From contig CAVIWF010000021.1 in assembly GCA_963646285.1 (NCBI GenBank), positions 1-39,127 of the forward strand: a DNA stretch of 39,127 nucleotides. The letters run 5' to 3'. Source of the stretch: CAKUFA01 sp963646285. Its GTDB lineage: Bacteria; Bacillota; Clostridia; Christensenellales; Aristaeellaceae. The position numbers were made by a program, and so were the translations under genes. The notes below the pieces were generated by a model. That model saw only the letters and a list, made by a program, of their open reading frames with translations, ran no database searches and had not been told where the DNA came from. Positions 15,180 through 24,422 of this stretch are shown one piece after another. How positions within the stretch are numbered: the stretch's first letter is position 1; every line of letters starts with the position of its first letter.

Positions 15180-16133
15180 GTGACTGCACCGCTTGTTGAA
15201 ACCAGAAACCTGAAAAAATATTTCAAAACATCCCGGGGCCTTCTCCACGCTGTGGAAGACGTGAACCTGAAGATTCTGCCCGGAAAGACCCTTGGCGTGG
15301 TAGGCGAAAGCGGCTGCGGCAAGTCCACCCTGGGGCGAACCATCCTTCGCCTGCAGGAGGCCACCGATGGTGAAATCCTGTACAACGGAGAAAACATCCG
15401 CAAGTACCGGGGCAAGGATATGCGGAAAATCCACCTGAACATGCAGATGGTTTTCCAGGATCCCTACAGTTCCCTTGACCCCCGAATGTCCGTCCACGAC
15501 CTGATTGCCGAGCCTGTGGCAGTCTGCGGCCTGATGCGGAACAAGGCAGAAATCAAGGAGCACGTCCATGACATTATGGAAATGTGCGGCCTGCCAGCCA
15601 ACCATTCCAACCTGTATCCCCATGAATTGGACGGTGGCCTTCGCCAGCGGGTCGGCCTTGCCCGTGCCATGGCAGTAAGCCCCAAGTTCATCGTGTGCGA
15701 CGAACCTGTATCCGCCCTGGACGTATCCATTCAGGCACAGATTTTGAATCTGCTTATGGATCTGCAGGAGCAGCGCAGCCTTTCCTACATGTTCATCACC
15801 CACGACCTGTGCGTGGTCAAGCACATCAGCAACGAAATCATGGTGATGTACATGGGGCAGACCATTGAATACGCCCCTACGGCGGAGCTGTTCGCTCATC
15901 CGGCACACCCCTACACCAAGGCACTGCTGGCCGCTGTACCCACCATTGACCTGAGCAAGCGGAATCAGGAGCACTTTACCCTGAAGGGGGAAGTGACCAG
16001 TCCCATCAATCCTGCCCCCGGGTGCCGGTTTGCACCCCGCTGCCCCTATGCCTGCGACAAGTGCAGGGAACCCTGCCAGCTTCACGAGGTGGCGCCGGGG
16101 CACCTGGTATCCTGCAAGCTGTTTGAAAAGTAA
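15180..16133 (+). CDS. dppF: ABC importer ATPase, DppF type
   Basis: A 317-residue second ATPase. Walker A is GESGCGKST, Q-loop FQDPYSSLDP and Walker B FIVCDEPVSALD. The signature reads LDGGLRQRV instead of the usual LSGGQ, so the canonical Ser is Asp; in a heterodimer this may make one ATP site weaker. The C-terminal extension has CRFAPRCPYACDKC. A GTG start at 15180 is chosen: AAGGAGGT ends 9 nt upstream and no suitable ATG exists. An upstream in-frame extension would overlap dppD by over 100 nt. Confidence 0.94.
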   Translation: MTAPLVETRNLKKYFKTSRGLLHAVEDVNLKILPGKTLGVVGESGCGKSTLGRTILRLQEATDGEILYNGENIRKYRGKDMRKIHLNMQMVFQDPYSSLDPRMSVHDLIAEPVAVCGLMRNKAEIKEHVHDIMEMCGLPANHSNLYPHELDGGLRQRVGLARAMAVSPKFIVCDEPVSALDVSIQAQILNLLMDLQEQRSLSYMFITHDLCVVKHISNEIMVMYMGQTIEYAPTAELFAHPAHPYTKALLAAVPTIDLSKRNQEHFTLKGEVTSPINPAPGCRFAPRCPYACDKCREPCQLHEVAPGHLVSCKLFEK

Positions 16134-16154
16134 AACCATCAAATGGAGGATGTT

Positions 16155-17053
<899 letters not shown>

Positions 17054-17054
<1 letters not shown>

Positions 17055-17800
17055 TGGCACATATTCGTTGTGATTTTCGCTCGGAAGTGCTGGACATGAA
17101 CACTTCCATGACCGTGGTGCTGCCGGAGGGGATTCCTCTTGGTGAACGGCCGGTATGCTATGCCTTCCATGGCCTGCAGGACAACTGCACCGGCATTTCC
17201 CGGTACACCAGCGTGGAGCGGTATGTGCGAAAGTACCAGGCTGCCCTGGTGATTCCCGAAGTGCAGCGAAGCTTCTACATCGACATGGCCTATGGGCTGC
17301 GGTATTTCACCTTCATTCACGATGAGCTGCCGAAGATTTGCCAGGGCTTCTTTGGCTTATCCGGCAAGCCGGAAAACAACTACCTCATGGGGATTTCCAT
17401 GGGGGGCTACGGGGCATTGAAGTGCGTCCTTCGCACCCCGGAACGCTATGGCGGTGTGGCTGCCCTGTCCCCTTCCGTTTCCCTGGGGCATGAAGTCTTT
17501 CTGTTGGGGAAACAATTTCCCAACCAGGTCACTGGCTGGTTCGGCACGGATGGAAAGGTTCCGGAGGAGGACAACCTGTTTGCCCTCACGGAAAAGGCAG
17601 ACCCAGCCCGAACGCCCCGCATTTTCATGGCCTGCGGCGAGCAGGATCCTTTTCTTGAGCCCAACAGCCGGCTGGCGCAGTGTATGCAGCGCAAAGGCAT
17701 GGACGTAACTTTCCGCCACTGGGAAGGGGATCACGGCTGGGCATTCTGGGATCGGGCACTGGAGCAGGCCATTGATTTTCTGCTGGGCGGCAGAGCCTGA
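17054..17800 (+). CDS. Alpha/beta-hydrolase esterase (esterase D / tributyrin esterase type)
   Basis: A 248-residue cytoplasmic serine esterase. The nucleophile elbow is GISMGGYG, the acid is probably Asp in ACGEQDPF and the histidine is in EGDHGWAFW. No signal peptide is seen. It is inserted between murQ and the sugar kinase with a 1-nt overlap to murQ, so co-translation is likely. Inference: it may deacylate imported cell-wall sugars, for example O-acetyl-MurNAc, before phosphorylation. General acyl esterase is the safe call. The start at 17054 is chosen by overlap with the murQ stop. Confidence 0.88.
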
Positions 17801-17821
17801 CAAACCACCAAGGAGTGTAGC

Positions 17822-18709
17822 ATGAAATTCATCGCCGGAATCGACGGCGGCGGCACCAAGACTCGTGTCTGCTGCCGTGATGTACAGGGACAAACCCTTT
17901 CTGAAAAAACCTTTGGTGCATTCAATTTCAACAGCATTGGAGCGGAGCGGTTTGCCGCCCTGCTGACGGAAATCACTGCCTATCTGCAAAGTGTCGGCAC
18001 CTGCGCCGCCCTGTGCATCGGCACGGCAGGTATCAGCAATGAAACCATGTCGGCGATGATTGACAAAGCCCTGGATCAGGCCGGCATCACAAGGCGGAAG
18101 CTTGTGGGAGATCACGTCATTGCCCTCCACGGGGCCTTGGACGGTCAGCCGGGCATTACCCTCATTGCCGGCACAGGCTCCATCTGCTTCGGCATCAGCC
18201 CGGAGGGGGAAGAAGTCCGTGCCGGTGGCTGGGGACATCTCATCGGGGACGAAGGCAGCGGCTACGCCCTGGGGCGTGACGCTTTGTCCGCCGTTGCCCA
18301 TGCCTGGGATGGATACGGAACCCCCACCCTGCTGACCGGGCTGCTGGCTGAAACCTACGGTCTGGACAGCCGAAGCAGCATCGTTTCCTATGTCTACGCC
18401 GGGGACAAAAGCCGGGTGGCTGCCCTGTCCCGGCTGGTGGAGCAAGCTGCTGCCGCCGGAGATGAGGTCGCCTTGAGCATCATTCAGGCAAACGGTGACA
18501 AGCTGGCGCAGCAGGCAGAGGCCGTATACCGCCGCCTGCACATGAGGGCAGCCCCCCTTGCCATGCTGGGTGGCATGCTGGAAAACAAGACCCTGCTCCG
18601 CTCTGCCTTCATCCATGCCATGGGGCAGCGGTGTCCCTTGGTACACTGTATCGACCCGAAGCACGACGCCTGCACCGGTGCGGTGATGATGGCGCAAGCC
18701 ATGCTGTGA
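17822..18709 (+). CDS. BadF/NagK-type amino-sugar kinase (MurNAc/GlcNAc kinase, MurK-like)
   Basis: A 295-residue ASKHA-fold kinase. It has the phosphate-1 loop GIDGGGTKTRVCC, LIAGTGSICFG, and GGWGHLIGDEGSGYALGRDA, which is characteristic of the N-acetylglucosamine kinase/BadF group. Clostridial MurK of this family phosphorylates both MurNAc and GlcNAc and is encoded beside murQ; the same arrangement here supports that role. The gap to anmK is 9 nt. The exact sugar specificity is inference. Confidence 0.9.
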   Translation: MKFIAGIDGGGTKTRVCCRDVQGQTLSEKTFGAFNFNSIGAERFAALLTEITAYLQSVGTCAALCIGTAGISNETMSAMIDKALDQAGITRRKLVGDHVIALHGALDGQPGITLIAGTGSICFGISPEGEEVRAGGWGHLIGDEGSGYALGRDALSAVAHAWDGYGTPTLLTGLLAETYGLDSRSSIVSYVYAGDKSRVAALSRLVEQAAAAGDEVALSIIQANGDKLAQQAEAVYRRLHMRAAPLAMLGGMLENKTLLRSAFIHAMGQRCPLVHCIDPKHDACTGAVMMAQAML

Positions 18710-18718
18710 GGTGATAAC

Positions 18719-19906
18719 ATGCAACATCCCCTGGTACAACTCATGGAAAAGCCTGCCCGACTGGTCATCGGGCTCATGTCCGGCACGTCAGCCGACGGTG
18801 TGGATGCCGCACTGTGCCGCATAACCGGCCACGGCACATCCACCAAGGTGGAACAGCTGGGCTTTGTTTTTGACCCCTTCGATGCCTGTGTGCGGGATGA
18901 GATTCTCCGCCTGGCAGGCGGAAAGGAAGCCACGGCGGCAGACTTCTGCCGAATCAATTTTCTGCTGGGACGATTGTATACAGAGACTTCCCTGCGGCTG
19001 TGCCGGGAATGCAACATCAAGCCGGAGGACATCGACCTGATTGGCAGTCACGGCCAGACCCTGTGGCACATTCCTCAGCCGGAAGCCTACCTTGGACAGA
19101 CTTTCCGCAGCACCTTGCAGCTGGGCGAATGTTCCGTGTTGACAGAAACCTTCGGCTGCCCGGTGGTCGGGGATTTCCGTGTGCGGGACGTAGCCGCCGG
19201 TGGCTTAGGTGCACCCCTGGTGCCCTACAGCGAGTATCTCATCTACCGCAGTGAAACCAAATGCATTGCCCTGCAGAACATTGGCGGCATTGGCAACATT
19301 ACCTGCCTGCCCCCTGCCTGCAAGCCGGAGGAGGTTTTCGCCTTCGATACCGGCCCCGGCAACATGGTGATGGATGCAGTATACAGCCTTATCACCCACG
19401 GAGAAAAGCGGTTTGACGAAGGCGGTGCCTTTGCAGCCAAGGGTCAGGTAAATCAAGCTTTGCTGAAGCTGATGATGGAGGACGAGTACGTCCGCCGCCA
19501 GCCCCCCAAGACCACCGGCCGGGAGTATTACGGTCCGGCGTATGTGCAGCGCATCATGTCGGAAGCAAATGCCCGTCACTTGACCGATGAAGACCTGATG
19601 GCCACCGTCACTGCCTTCACGGCAGCTACCATTGCCTACAGCATAGAGCATTTCTTCCCCGTGAAGCCGGAGGAGCTGATCATTGGCGGCGGGGGCAGCA
19701 TGAATGCCACCCTGCTGAAGGATATTGCCGCCGCCTTGCCTGCCTGCAAGGTGATGACCAACGAGGAGCTGGGGTACGACAGCAATGCGAAAGAAGCCGT
19801 AGCCTTTGCGGTGCTGGCCAACGAGGCCATTTTTGCCGGGTGCAACAACATGCCCTCCGTAACGGGAGCAGCCAAGGGCGTGGTCATGGGAAAAATCAGT
19901 CTGTAA
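18719..19906 (+). CDS. anmK: Anhydro-N-acetylmuramic acid kinase
   Basis: A 395-residue kinase that opens and phosphorylates 1,6-anhydro-MurNAc to MurNAc-6-P. Motifs are IGLMSGTSADGVDAAL, IGSHGQTLWH, VGDFRVRDVAAGGLGAPLVP, LQNIGGIGNIT, FDTGPGNMVMDA and IGGGGSMNATL. Length is slightly above the usual 370. It is the last gene of the recycling operon. Its presence implies that anhydro-sugars made by lytic transglycosylases are a substrate; no such enzyme is in the window. Confidence 0.97.
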   Translation: MQHPLVQLMEKPARLVIGLMSGTSADGVDAALCRITGHGTSTKVEQLGFVFDPFDACVRDEILRLAGGKEATAADFCRINFLLGRLYTETSLRLCRECNIKPEDIDLIGSHGQTLWHIPQPEAYLGQTFRSTLQLGECSVLTETFGCPVVGDFRVRDVAAGGLGAPLVPYSEYLIYRSETKCIALQNIGGIGNITCLPPACKPEEVFAFDTGPGNMVMDAVYSLITHGEKRFDEGGAFAAKGQVNQALLKLMMEDEYVRRQPPKTTGREYYGPAYVQRIMSEANARHLTDEDLMATVTAFTAATIAYSIEHFFPVKPEELIIGGGGSMNATLLKDIAAALPACKVMTNEELGYDSNAKEAVAFAVLANEAIFAGCNNMPSVTGAAKGVVMGKISL

Positions 19907-19912
19907 AAGCAA

Positions 19913-19957
19913 CACCAGCCTTTTGCCATTCAAGCAGTGCAGAAGGCTGGTGCTTTT
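19913..19957 (+). terminator. Intrinsic terminator of the recycling operon
   Basis: CACCAGCCTT pairs with AAGGCTGGTG and is followed by CTTTTC on the plus strand. Confidence 0.8.
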
Positions 19958-19977
19958 CTGTTCATTACCTGTAAAAG

Positions 19978-20014
19978 AAGGGGCTGCGGAAGTATTTCGC
20001 TTCCACAGCCCCTT
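19978..20014. terminator. Bidirectional hairpin between convergent genes
   Basis: AAGGGGCTG-GGAAG pairs with CTTCC-CAGCCCCTT. TTTG follows on the plus strand and CTTTTAC on the minus strand. It ends the SH3-repeat gene and backs up the recycling-operon terminator. Confidence 0.8.
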
Positions 20015-20018
20015 TTGT

Positions 20019-23000
20019 TTACTTGTGACCGTTGGGTGCATGGTCGTATGCGTACTGAATGGCCTCGGTATGGTAGGTATCCACCTTATTGGAGGCGTGG
20101 GTCTTACTGTTGGTAAAGTGGATGCACAGCTGACCCTTGAAGTTATTATTGGAGATGGTGTCGCCATCCGGGTAATTATGGGGGATACCATACAGGGAGC
20201 AGGCGAAGGTACGGGTGCCGATGGTTACCAGGCAAGGCCGACGCTGCCACAGGTTCTTGGAGGCAATCTGGTCTGCATTGCTGACGCCGTAAATCTTGCA
20301 CAGCCGCGCCGTGTCTGCCGCCGTCAAGGGCTCTGCGTCCACGTGGCTGCCGCCTGACCAGCGGTGTGCCCACCAGACGATGCCCGTCTTCACGTCGTAG
20401 ACCTTATAGTTGGATCCCTTCGGCCACAGCTGCTGAATACCGCCGGTGTACCAGTCGATCTTTTCAGCCGGGTAAATGGCCATGGTCAGGTCGGATGTGT
20501 CGGAAGTTCCGGGTTCCACGGTGTTGAACAGGGCATGCTGGGTGTTCTTACCGGCAATGCCGTCCACCGTCAATCCCTTCGCCGTCTGGAATGCCCGAAC
20601 TGCGGCTTCCACAGCGCTGGTATAGCTGCTGGTAATGTCGCCGGTGTAGTAACCCTGATTCTTCAGCTCTGCCACCAACGCCTTCACTTCCGTGCCGCTG
20701 GAACCCTTCTTCAGGGTGCTGTAGGTGGCTTCCTGCTTGCCATCCGTGCTGGTGGTGGTAGGCGTAGGCGTTGCAATGTCGCTGCCGTCCTGGTTGCAGA
20801 CCACCAGATAATCTCCACGGAGATAGCCGTAGCCCAGGGACGTCTTCACATAGTACCAGGTGTAATTCCGCACGGTTACAGGATCCTGAGAATAGCTCAT
20901 GACCACGCCCTTATCAATGCGGCCGATAATGTTGGAACCGTTGGCTGTGGTTCGCAGGTTCACGCCGCTGGAGGTGGTACGCACGTAGCCCTTAATCACC
21001 TCTGCCTGAGGCGTAGAGGAAGGCTGGCTGGCGATGTAAGCCTGATATTCGGCCTCGGTCATCACCTTCACGCAGCTGCCCAGCACCCACACTTCCGTGT
21101 TGCTGTACACTACACGGTACCACAGGCTTCCGCCCACGGTGGCGGTAGAGTTATACGCCATCACCGTGTTGATGCTGATGTTGTAGGGGGCTGCCGCATC
21201 CTTGGAGGCGGAAGCACGCAGGTTGACCTTATCCAGGATGGTAATCACATAGGTGCTGGGTGCGGTAGTCGGCGTCACCGTTTCTTCCGGTACACCGTTG
21301 CCCGCAATGTAGCTGGCTTCCTGGGTGGCACTGAGCTTGAAGGCGCAGTCCCCGCGGATGTAACCGGCTGTGCCGTTCACATTCACAGGATACCAGGTGT
21401 AGCCGCCGGAGGTGGTGGTGGTGCCCGTCATAGGCCACACCGTATTCTTCTCCACAGTACCGGTGGATGCACCGCCGGGAGTTTTCCGCACATTAGTGCT
21501 GGACTTGGTAACCATGGCATAGCCATAGCCGGAAGTGCTGCTGTTTGCCGTCGCAGTAGGCGTAGGCGTTACTGACGTGCCATCGGTATCGGTCAGCACA
21601 GCACAGTCCCCACGGACATAGCCAGTGGTGCCGGTGGAAGTTCGCACAGGATACCACACGTAATTGCCGCTGGTCACCGTGGCGCCGATCACAGGCAGCA
21701 CCAGGTTAATGCTCAGCTGCTCCAAGGAGGAGCCTGCCGGCTTATTCCGCAGATTCACCTTGTCGGCAGTCAGCCGTACATAGCCGTAGGAGGACACAGC
21801 AGGCGTAGCCGTGGCATCAGGAGCGGGGGTGGCGGTTACCACAGCCGTTGCATTGCCGGAGGCATCGCATTCCTGCACACAGTCTCCACGGAGATAGCCC
21901 TTCACATTGCCAACGAGCACGTAATACCAGGTATAGCCGCCGGAAGTCACAGGATTGGCCAGCAAGGGCAGCACCTGATTACTGGGCACCTGCTGGATGT
22001 ATTCCCCGGAGGGCTGAAGCCGCAGGTTCACGTTGTTCTTAATGGTCTTCACATAGCCCACGGTGGTCACGGTAGAAGTGACAACCGGCGTAGGCGTTAC
22101 AGAACCATCCGCAGAGGAAACCACCTGCACGCAGTCCCCACGGACATAGTAAGCGCCACCTTGATAGGTAATGGGATACCAGGTATAACCATCTGCTGTT
22201 ACGGCCGTGCCGGTTACCAGCAGAATCTCCCCGGTGGTTTCCCACTGAGCGGCAACCTTACCGCCGGGAGCCGTGCGCAGGTTGGCACTGGAAAGGATCA
22301 GCTTCACATAGGTTGCATTTGCCTGAGGGGTTGCCGTAACAACAGCCGTGGGTGCAACGGTAGGCACCGGGGTGGGTGTTACGGAACCGTCTGCCGAGGA
22401 AACCACCTGCACACAGTCTCCACGGACATAGTAAGCACCACCATTATAGGTGACAGGGTACCAGGTATAGCCGCCGCTGACAACGCTGCTGCCGGTCACA
22501 GCCAGGACTTCGCCGGTAACTTCCCACTGAGCGGCAACCTTACCGCCGGGTGCCGTACGCAGGTTGGCACTGGAAAGGATCAGCTTCACATAGCTGGAAG
22601 GCACAGGGGTAGCCGTGACCACGCTGGGCACAGCCGTCACCGCAGAAGGCGCCGCTGTCACCGTGCTGCCGGTCACAAGAAGAAAAGGAGCCTGAATATA
22701 ACCTTCCTGATTGTTATACCGGACACGGTACCAGTGATTGGAATCAATGGTCGAAGGGATGCTGAGTACCTCCACAACGGTGCCCCGATCCAGTTTGGCC
22801 AGCACTGAACCGCCTTCCGTCTGGCGGAAGTTAACGCCGCCGTTGGTGATGGTGCCAATGGTTCCGCTGGTGGCGGTGGTATTCGTGGTCGTGGTGTTCG
22901 TGGTGGTAGAACCGGCCGTGGAGGAGGCCGTAGTCTTGCCGGGCTGCACGGGATTGGCTTCCCAGGCAATGGCTTCCGCTTCCGTCATGGGGGTGAAATA

Positions 23001-23312
23001 ATCCCCGTGGATGTAGCCCACATACGTCCGGGTATTGCCGTCATCCGGGTGTTCCACCGTTACCTTGTACCAGGTAAGGCCTTCCGATGTGACGGTATCC
23101 ATCAGTTCGCACACATAACCCATGTCGATTCGGAACCAGTAGTCCGCTGTGGTGCTGGGCTGCTTACGCACGCGGACACCGTTGGCAATGGTTTTGCCGT
23201 AGGTTCCCACCGCCTTGGCGGAGGAATTGCCCGTCATCAGGGGCAAAAGGCTCATCAACATAACCAGAGCCACAGCCGCTGCGGCAAACCGCTTCCACCC
23301 ATACTTCATCAT
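20019..23312 (-). CDS. Large secreted protein with nine SH3b repeats, PG-binding domain and conserved C-terminal domain
   Basis: A 1097-residue exported protein. A signal peptide covers about 1-33. Nine bacterial SH3 repeats, each built on xVNLRxxPxG ... WYxV ... GYxRGDC, start near 38, 151 and 240 and continue to about 850, joined by Thr/Pro-rich linkers (VTPTP, TATP). Repeats three and four are almost identical, also at DNA level (about 22105-22315 and 22385-22590). A PG_binding_1-type domain (LKKGSSGTEVKALVAEL ... FQTAKGLTVDGIAG) spans about 866-931. The last 155 residues form a domain with WWAHRWSGGSHVD and GQLCIHFTNSKTH-SNKVD-YH; its conserved His/Cys pattern suggests an enzyme, but I cannot name it. 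It probably binds or remodels peptidoglycan. A WalR-type box sits in its promoter. Confidence 0.9.
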   Translation of the reverse strand: MMKYGWKRFAAAAVALVMLMSLLPLMTGNSSAKAVGTYGKTIANGVRVRKQPSTTADYWFRIDMGYVCELMDTVTSEGLTWYKVTVEHPDDGNTRTYVGYIHGDYFTPMTEAEAIAWEANPVQPGKTTASSTAGSTTTNTTTTNTTATSGTIGTITNGGVNFRQTEGGSVLAKLDRGTVVEVLSIPSTIDSNHWYRVRYNNQEGYIQAPFLLVTGSTVTAAPSAVTAVPSVVTATPVPSSYVKLILSSANLRTAPGGKVAAQWEVTGEVLAVTGSSVVSGGYTWYPVTYNGGAYYVRGDCVQVVSSADGSVTPTPVPTVAPTAVVTATPQANATYVKLILSSANLRTAPGGKVAAQWETTGEILLVTGTAVTADGYTWYPITYQGGAYYVRGDCVQVVSSADGSVTPTPVVTSTVTTVGYVKTIKNNVNLRLQPSGEYIQQVPSNQVLPLLANPVTSGGYTWYYVLVGNVKGYLRGDCVQECDASGNATAVVTATPAPDATATPAVSSYGYVRLTADKVNLRNKPAGSSLEQLSINLVLPVIGATVTSGNYVWYPVRTSTGTTGYVRGDCAVLTDTDGTSVTPTPTATANSSTSGYGYAMVTKSSTNVRKTPGGASTGTVEKNTVWPMTGTTTTSGGYTWYPVNVNGTAGYIRGDCAFKLSATQEASYIAGNGVPEETVTPTTAPSTYVITILDKVNLRASASKDAAAPYNISINTVMAYNSTATVGGSLWYRVVYSNTEVWVLGSCVKVMTEAEYQAYIASQPSSTPQAEVIKGYVRTTSSGVNLRTTANGSNIIGRIDKGVVMSYSQDPVTVRNYTWYYVKTSLGYGYLRGDYLVVCNQDGSDIATPTPTTTSTDGKQEATYSTLKKGSSGTEVKALVAELKNQGYYTGDITSSYTSAVEAAVRAFQTAKGLTVDGIAGKNTQHALFNTVEPGTSDTSDLTMAIYPAEKIDWYTGGIQQLWPKGSNYKVYDVKTGIVWWAHRWSGGSHVDAEPLTAADTARLCKIYGVSNADQIASKNLWQRRPCLVTIGTRTFACSLYGIPHNYPDGDTISNNNFKGQLCIHFTNSKTHASNKVDTYHTEAIQYAYDHAPNGHK

Positions 23313-23373
23313 GATTGCACCTCAGTCTTCTTTCCGTCTCTTACCAACGCAAGAGATACAAGGGGATGACTTT

Positions 23374-23402
23374 ATTCTATTACAGAATTGTTACAGTGTC
23401 AA
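23374..23402 (-). promoter_or_regulatory. Promoter of the SH3-repeat gene
   Basis: On the minus strand a perfect TTGACA and TAGAAT are 17 nt apart. The start codon is about 60 nt downstream with GAGGTG 5 nt before the ATG. Confidence 0.8.
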
Positions 23403-23419
23403 GATAATTTCTGTAACAA
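23379..23419 (-). promoter_or_regulatory. WalR-box match and inverted repeat over the SH3-gene promoter
   Basis: On the minus strand TGTAAC-AATTC-TGTAAT (23379-23395) fits the published WalR/YycF consensus TGTWAH-N5-TGTWAH at every position and fills the -35/-10 spacer, overlapping the -10 by its last base. TTGTTACAG and CTGTAACAA (23388-23396 and 23411-23419) also form a perfect 9-bp inverted repeat around the -35. A second, imperfect WalR-like pair (TGTAAC-AATCA-TGTTTT) runs on the plus strand from 23412. A site between -35 and -10 would more often repress than activate. Confidence 0.6.
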
Positions 23420-23480
23420 TCATGTTTTTCATCCGGCATTTCACGACAAAAATGTTGCAAAGCCATGACGCTTCCGATAG

Positions 23481-23519
23481 AAAAACATCCCTGCCGACTT
23501 GAAACTGTCAGCAGGGATG
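23481..23519 (-). terminator. Intrinsic terminator of the carboxypeptidase operon
   Basis: On the minus strand CATCCCTGC pairs with GCAGGGATG (inner GACA/TC pairs partly extend it) and TTTTT follows. Confidence 0.82.
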
Positions 23520-23530
23520 GAATGCTGTCT

Positions 23531-24391
23531 TTAATTTTCCGCAGACACCTGAATGAACTTTTCCACCAGCGACCGATTACCGCCGGCGGCAAGGAATTCA
23601 TCAATGGCTGCCTGCATCTGATCATGGAACTCCTCCAGGCACAGGCCGTTTTCCATGATATAGGTTGCCGCCGGCACGCCCACGTACCGCAGGTGCCAAG
23701 GCTCGTAGTTGATTTCCGTAATGTCTTCCTTATCCTCCGGATAGCGGATAATGAAGCCGTACTCTGCACAGTGCGCTGCCATCCACTGGCATTCCTCCGT
23801 GGATGCCATGCTGGAATTCATGGACTTATCCCGCCAGCTCTTGGGCACCACGTCACAGCCCAGTCCCGTTTGATGGTCGCTGGCGCCGGGCTTGGACACC
23901 CAGCCATCATCCTTACCGTTGTTCTTCTTCAGCCGGTTGTAATACATGGTGTTCTGGGTTTGGTAGGAACGGTAGGCGCTCTTCAGATAAAGATACAGTC
24001 CCTCTTCCCGAGCGGCTTCGCACATGGCCACCAGTGCGGCGGCGCAGTCTTCCTGAAGCTGCATTTTGCCGGAGGATGCCTTCAGCACGCCGTTGTTGGT
24101 GTTGTTGCCGTCCTTGTCCGCCTTCCGTGTCGGGATGGAAACCAGGGGTTCGGATACAAAGTCCTTGCTCAGCAGCATGTGCTTGTTGGCAAGCACAATC
24201 TTATCCGGCTCCATATCCTGCAGATCCACAGGAAAGTTCCATTCCACATCATCGTAGGATACTTCGATTTCCAGGTCCAGTCCGGATACATCTGCAAAGG
24301 AGACTTCTTCATCTTCCTCCTCCCCCAGACCGAAGGCAGGGAACAGCAGCAACCCGGCACACAGCAGGCTCAGCAAACGTTTCTTATTCAT
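23531..24391 (-). CDS. M15B D-alanyl-D-alanine carboxypeptidase (VanY type), third gene of tandem
   Basis: A 286-residue exported zinc peptidase that would remove the terminal D-Ala of peptidoglycan stem peptides. The signal peptide covers about 1-23 (MNKKRLLSLLCAGLLLFPAF). The M15B motif SDHQTGLGCD supplies zinc ligands His173 and Asp180. EPWH supplies the catalytic Glu230 and third ligand His233. SAYRSYQTQ before the motif is typical. The acidic stretch after the signal (EEEDEEVSFAD) is unusual. The start is chosen by AAGGAG 8 nt upstream. It lies 31 nt downstream of its inactive paralogue. Confidence 0.93.
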   Translation of the reverse strand: MNKKRLLSLLCAGLLLFPAFGLGEEEDEEVSFADVSGLDLEIEVSYDDVEWNFPVDLQDMEPDKIVLANKHMLLSKDFVSEPLVSIPTRKADKDGNNTNNGVLKASSGKMQLQEDCAAALVAMCEAAREEGLYLYLKSAYRSYQTQNTMYYNRLKKNNGKDDGWVSKPGASDHQTGLGCDVVPKSWRDKSMNSSMASTEECQWMAAHCAEYGFIIRYPEDKEDITEINYEPWHLRYVGVPAATYIMENGLCLEEFHDQMQAAIDEFLAAGGNRSLVEKFIQVSAEN

Positions 24392-24422
24392 GTTCACTCC
24401 TTGTGGTAGGCTTTGATCAGCA

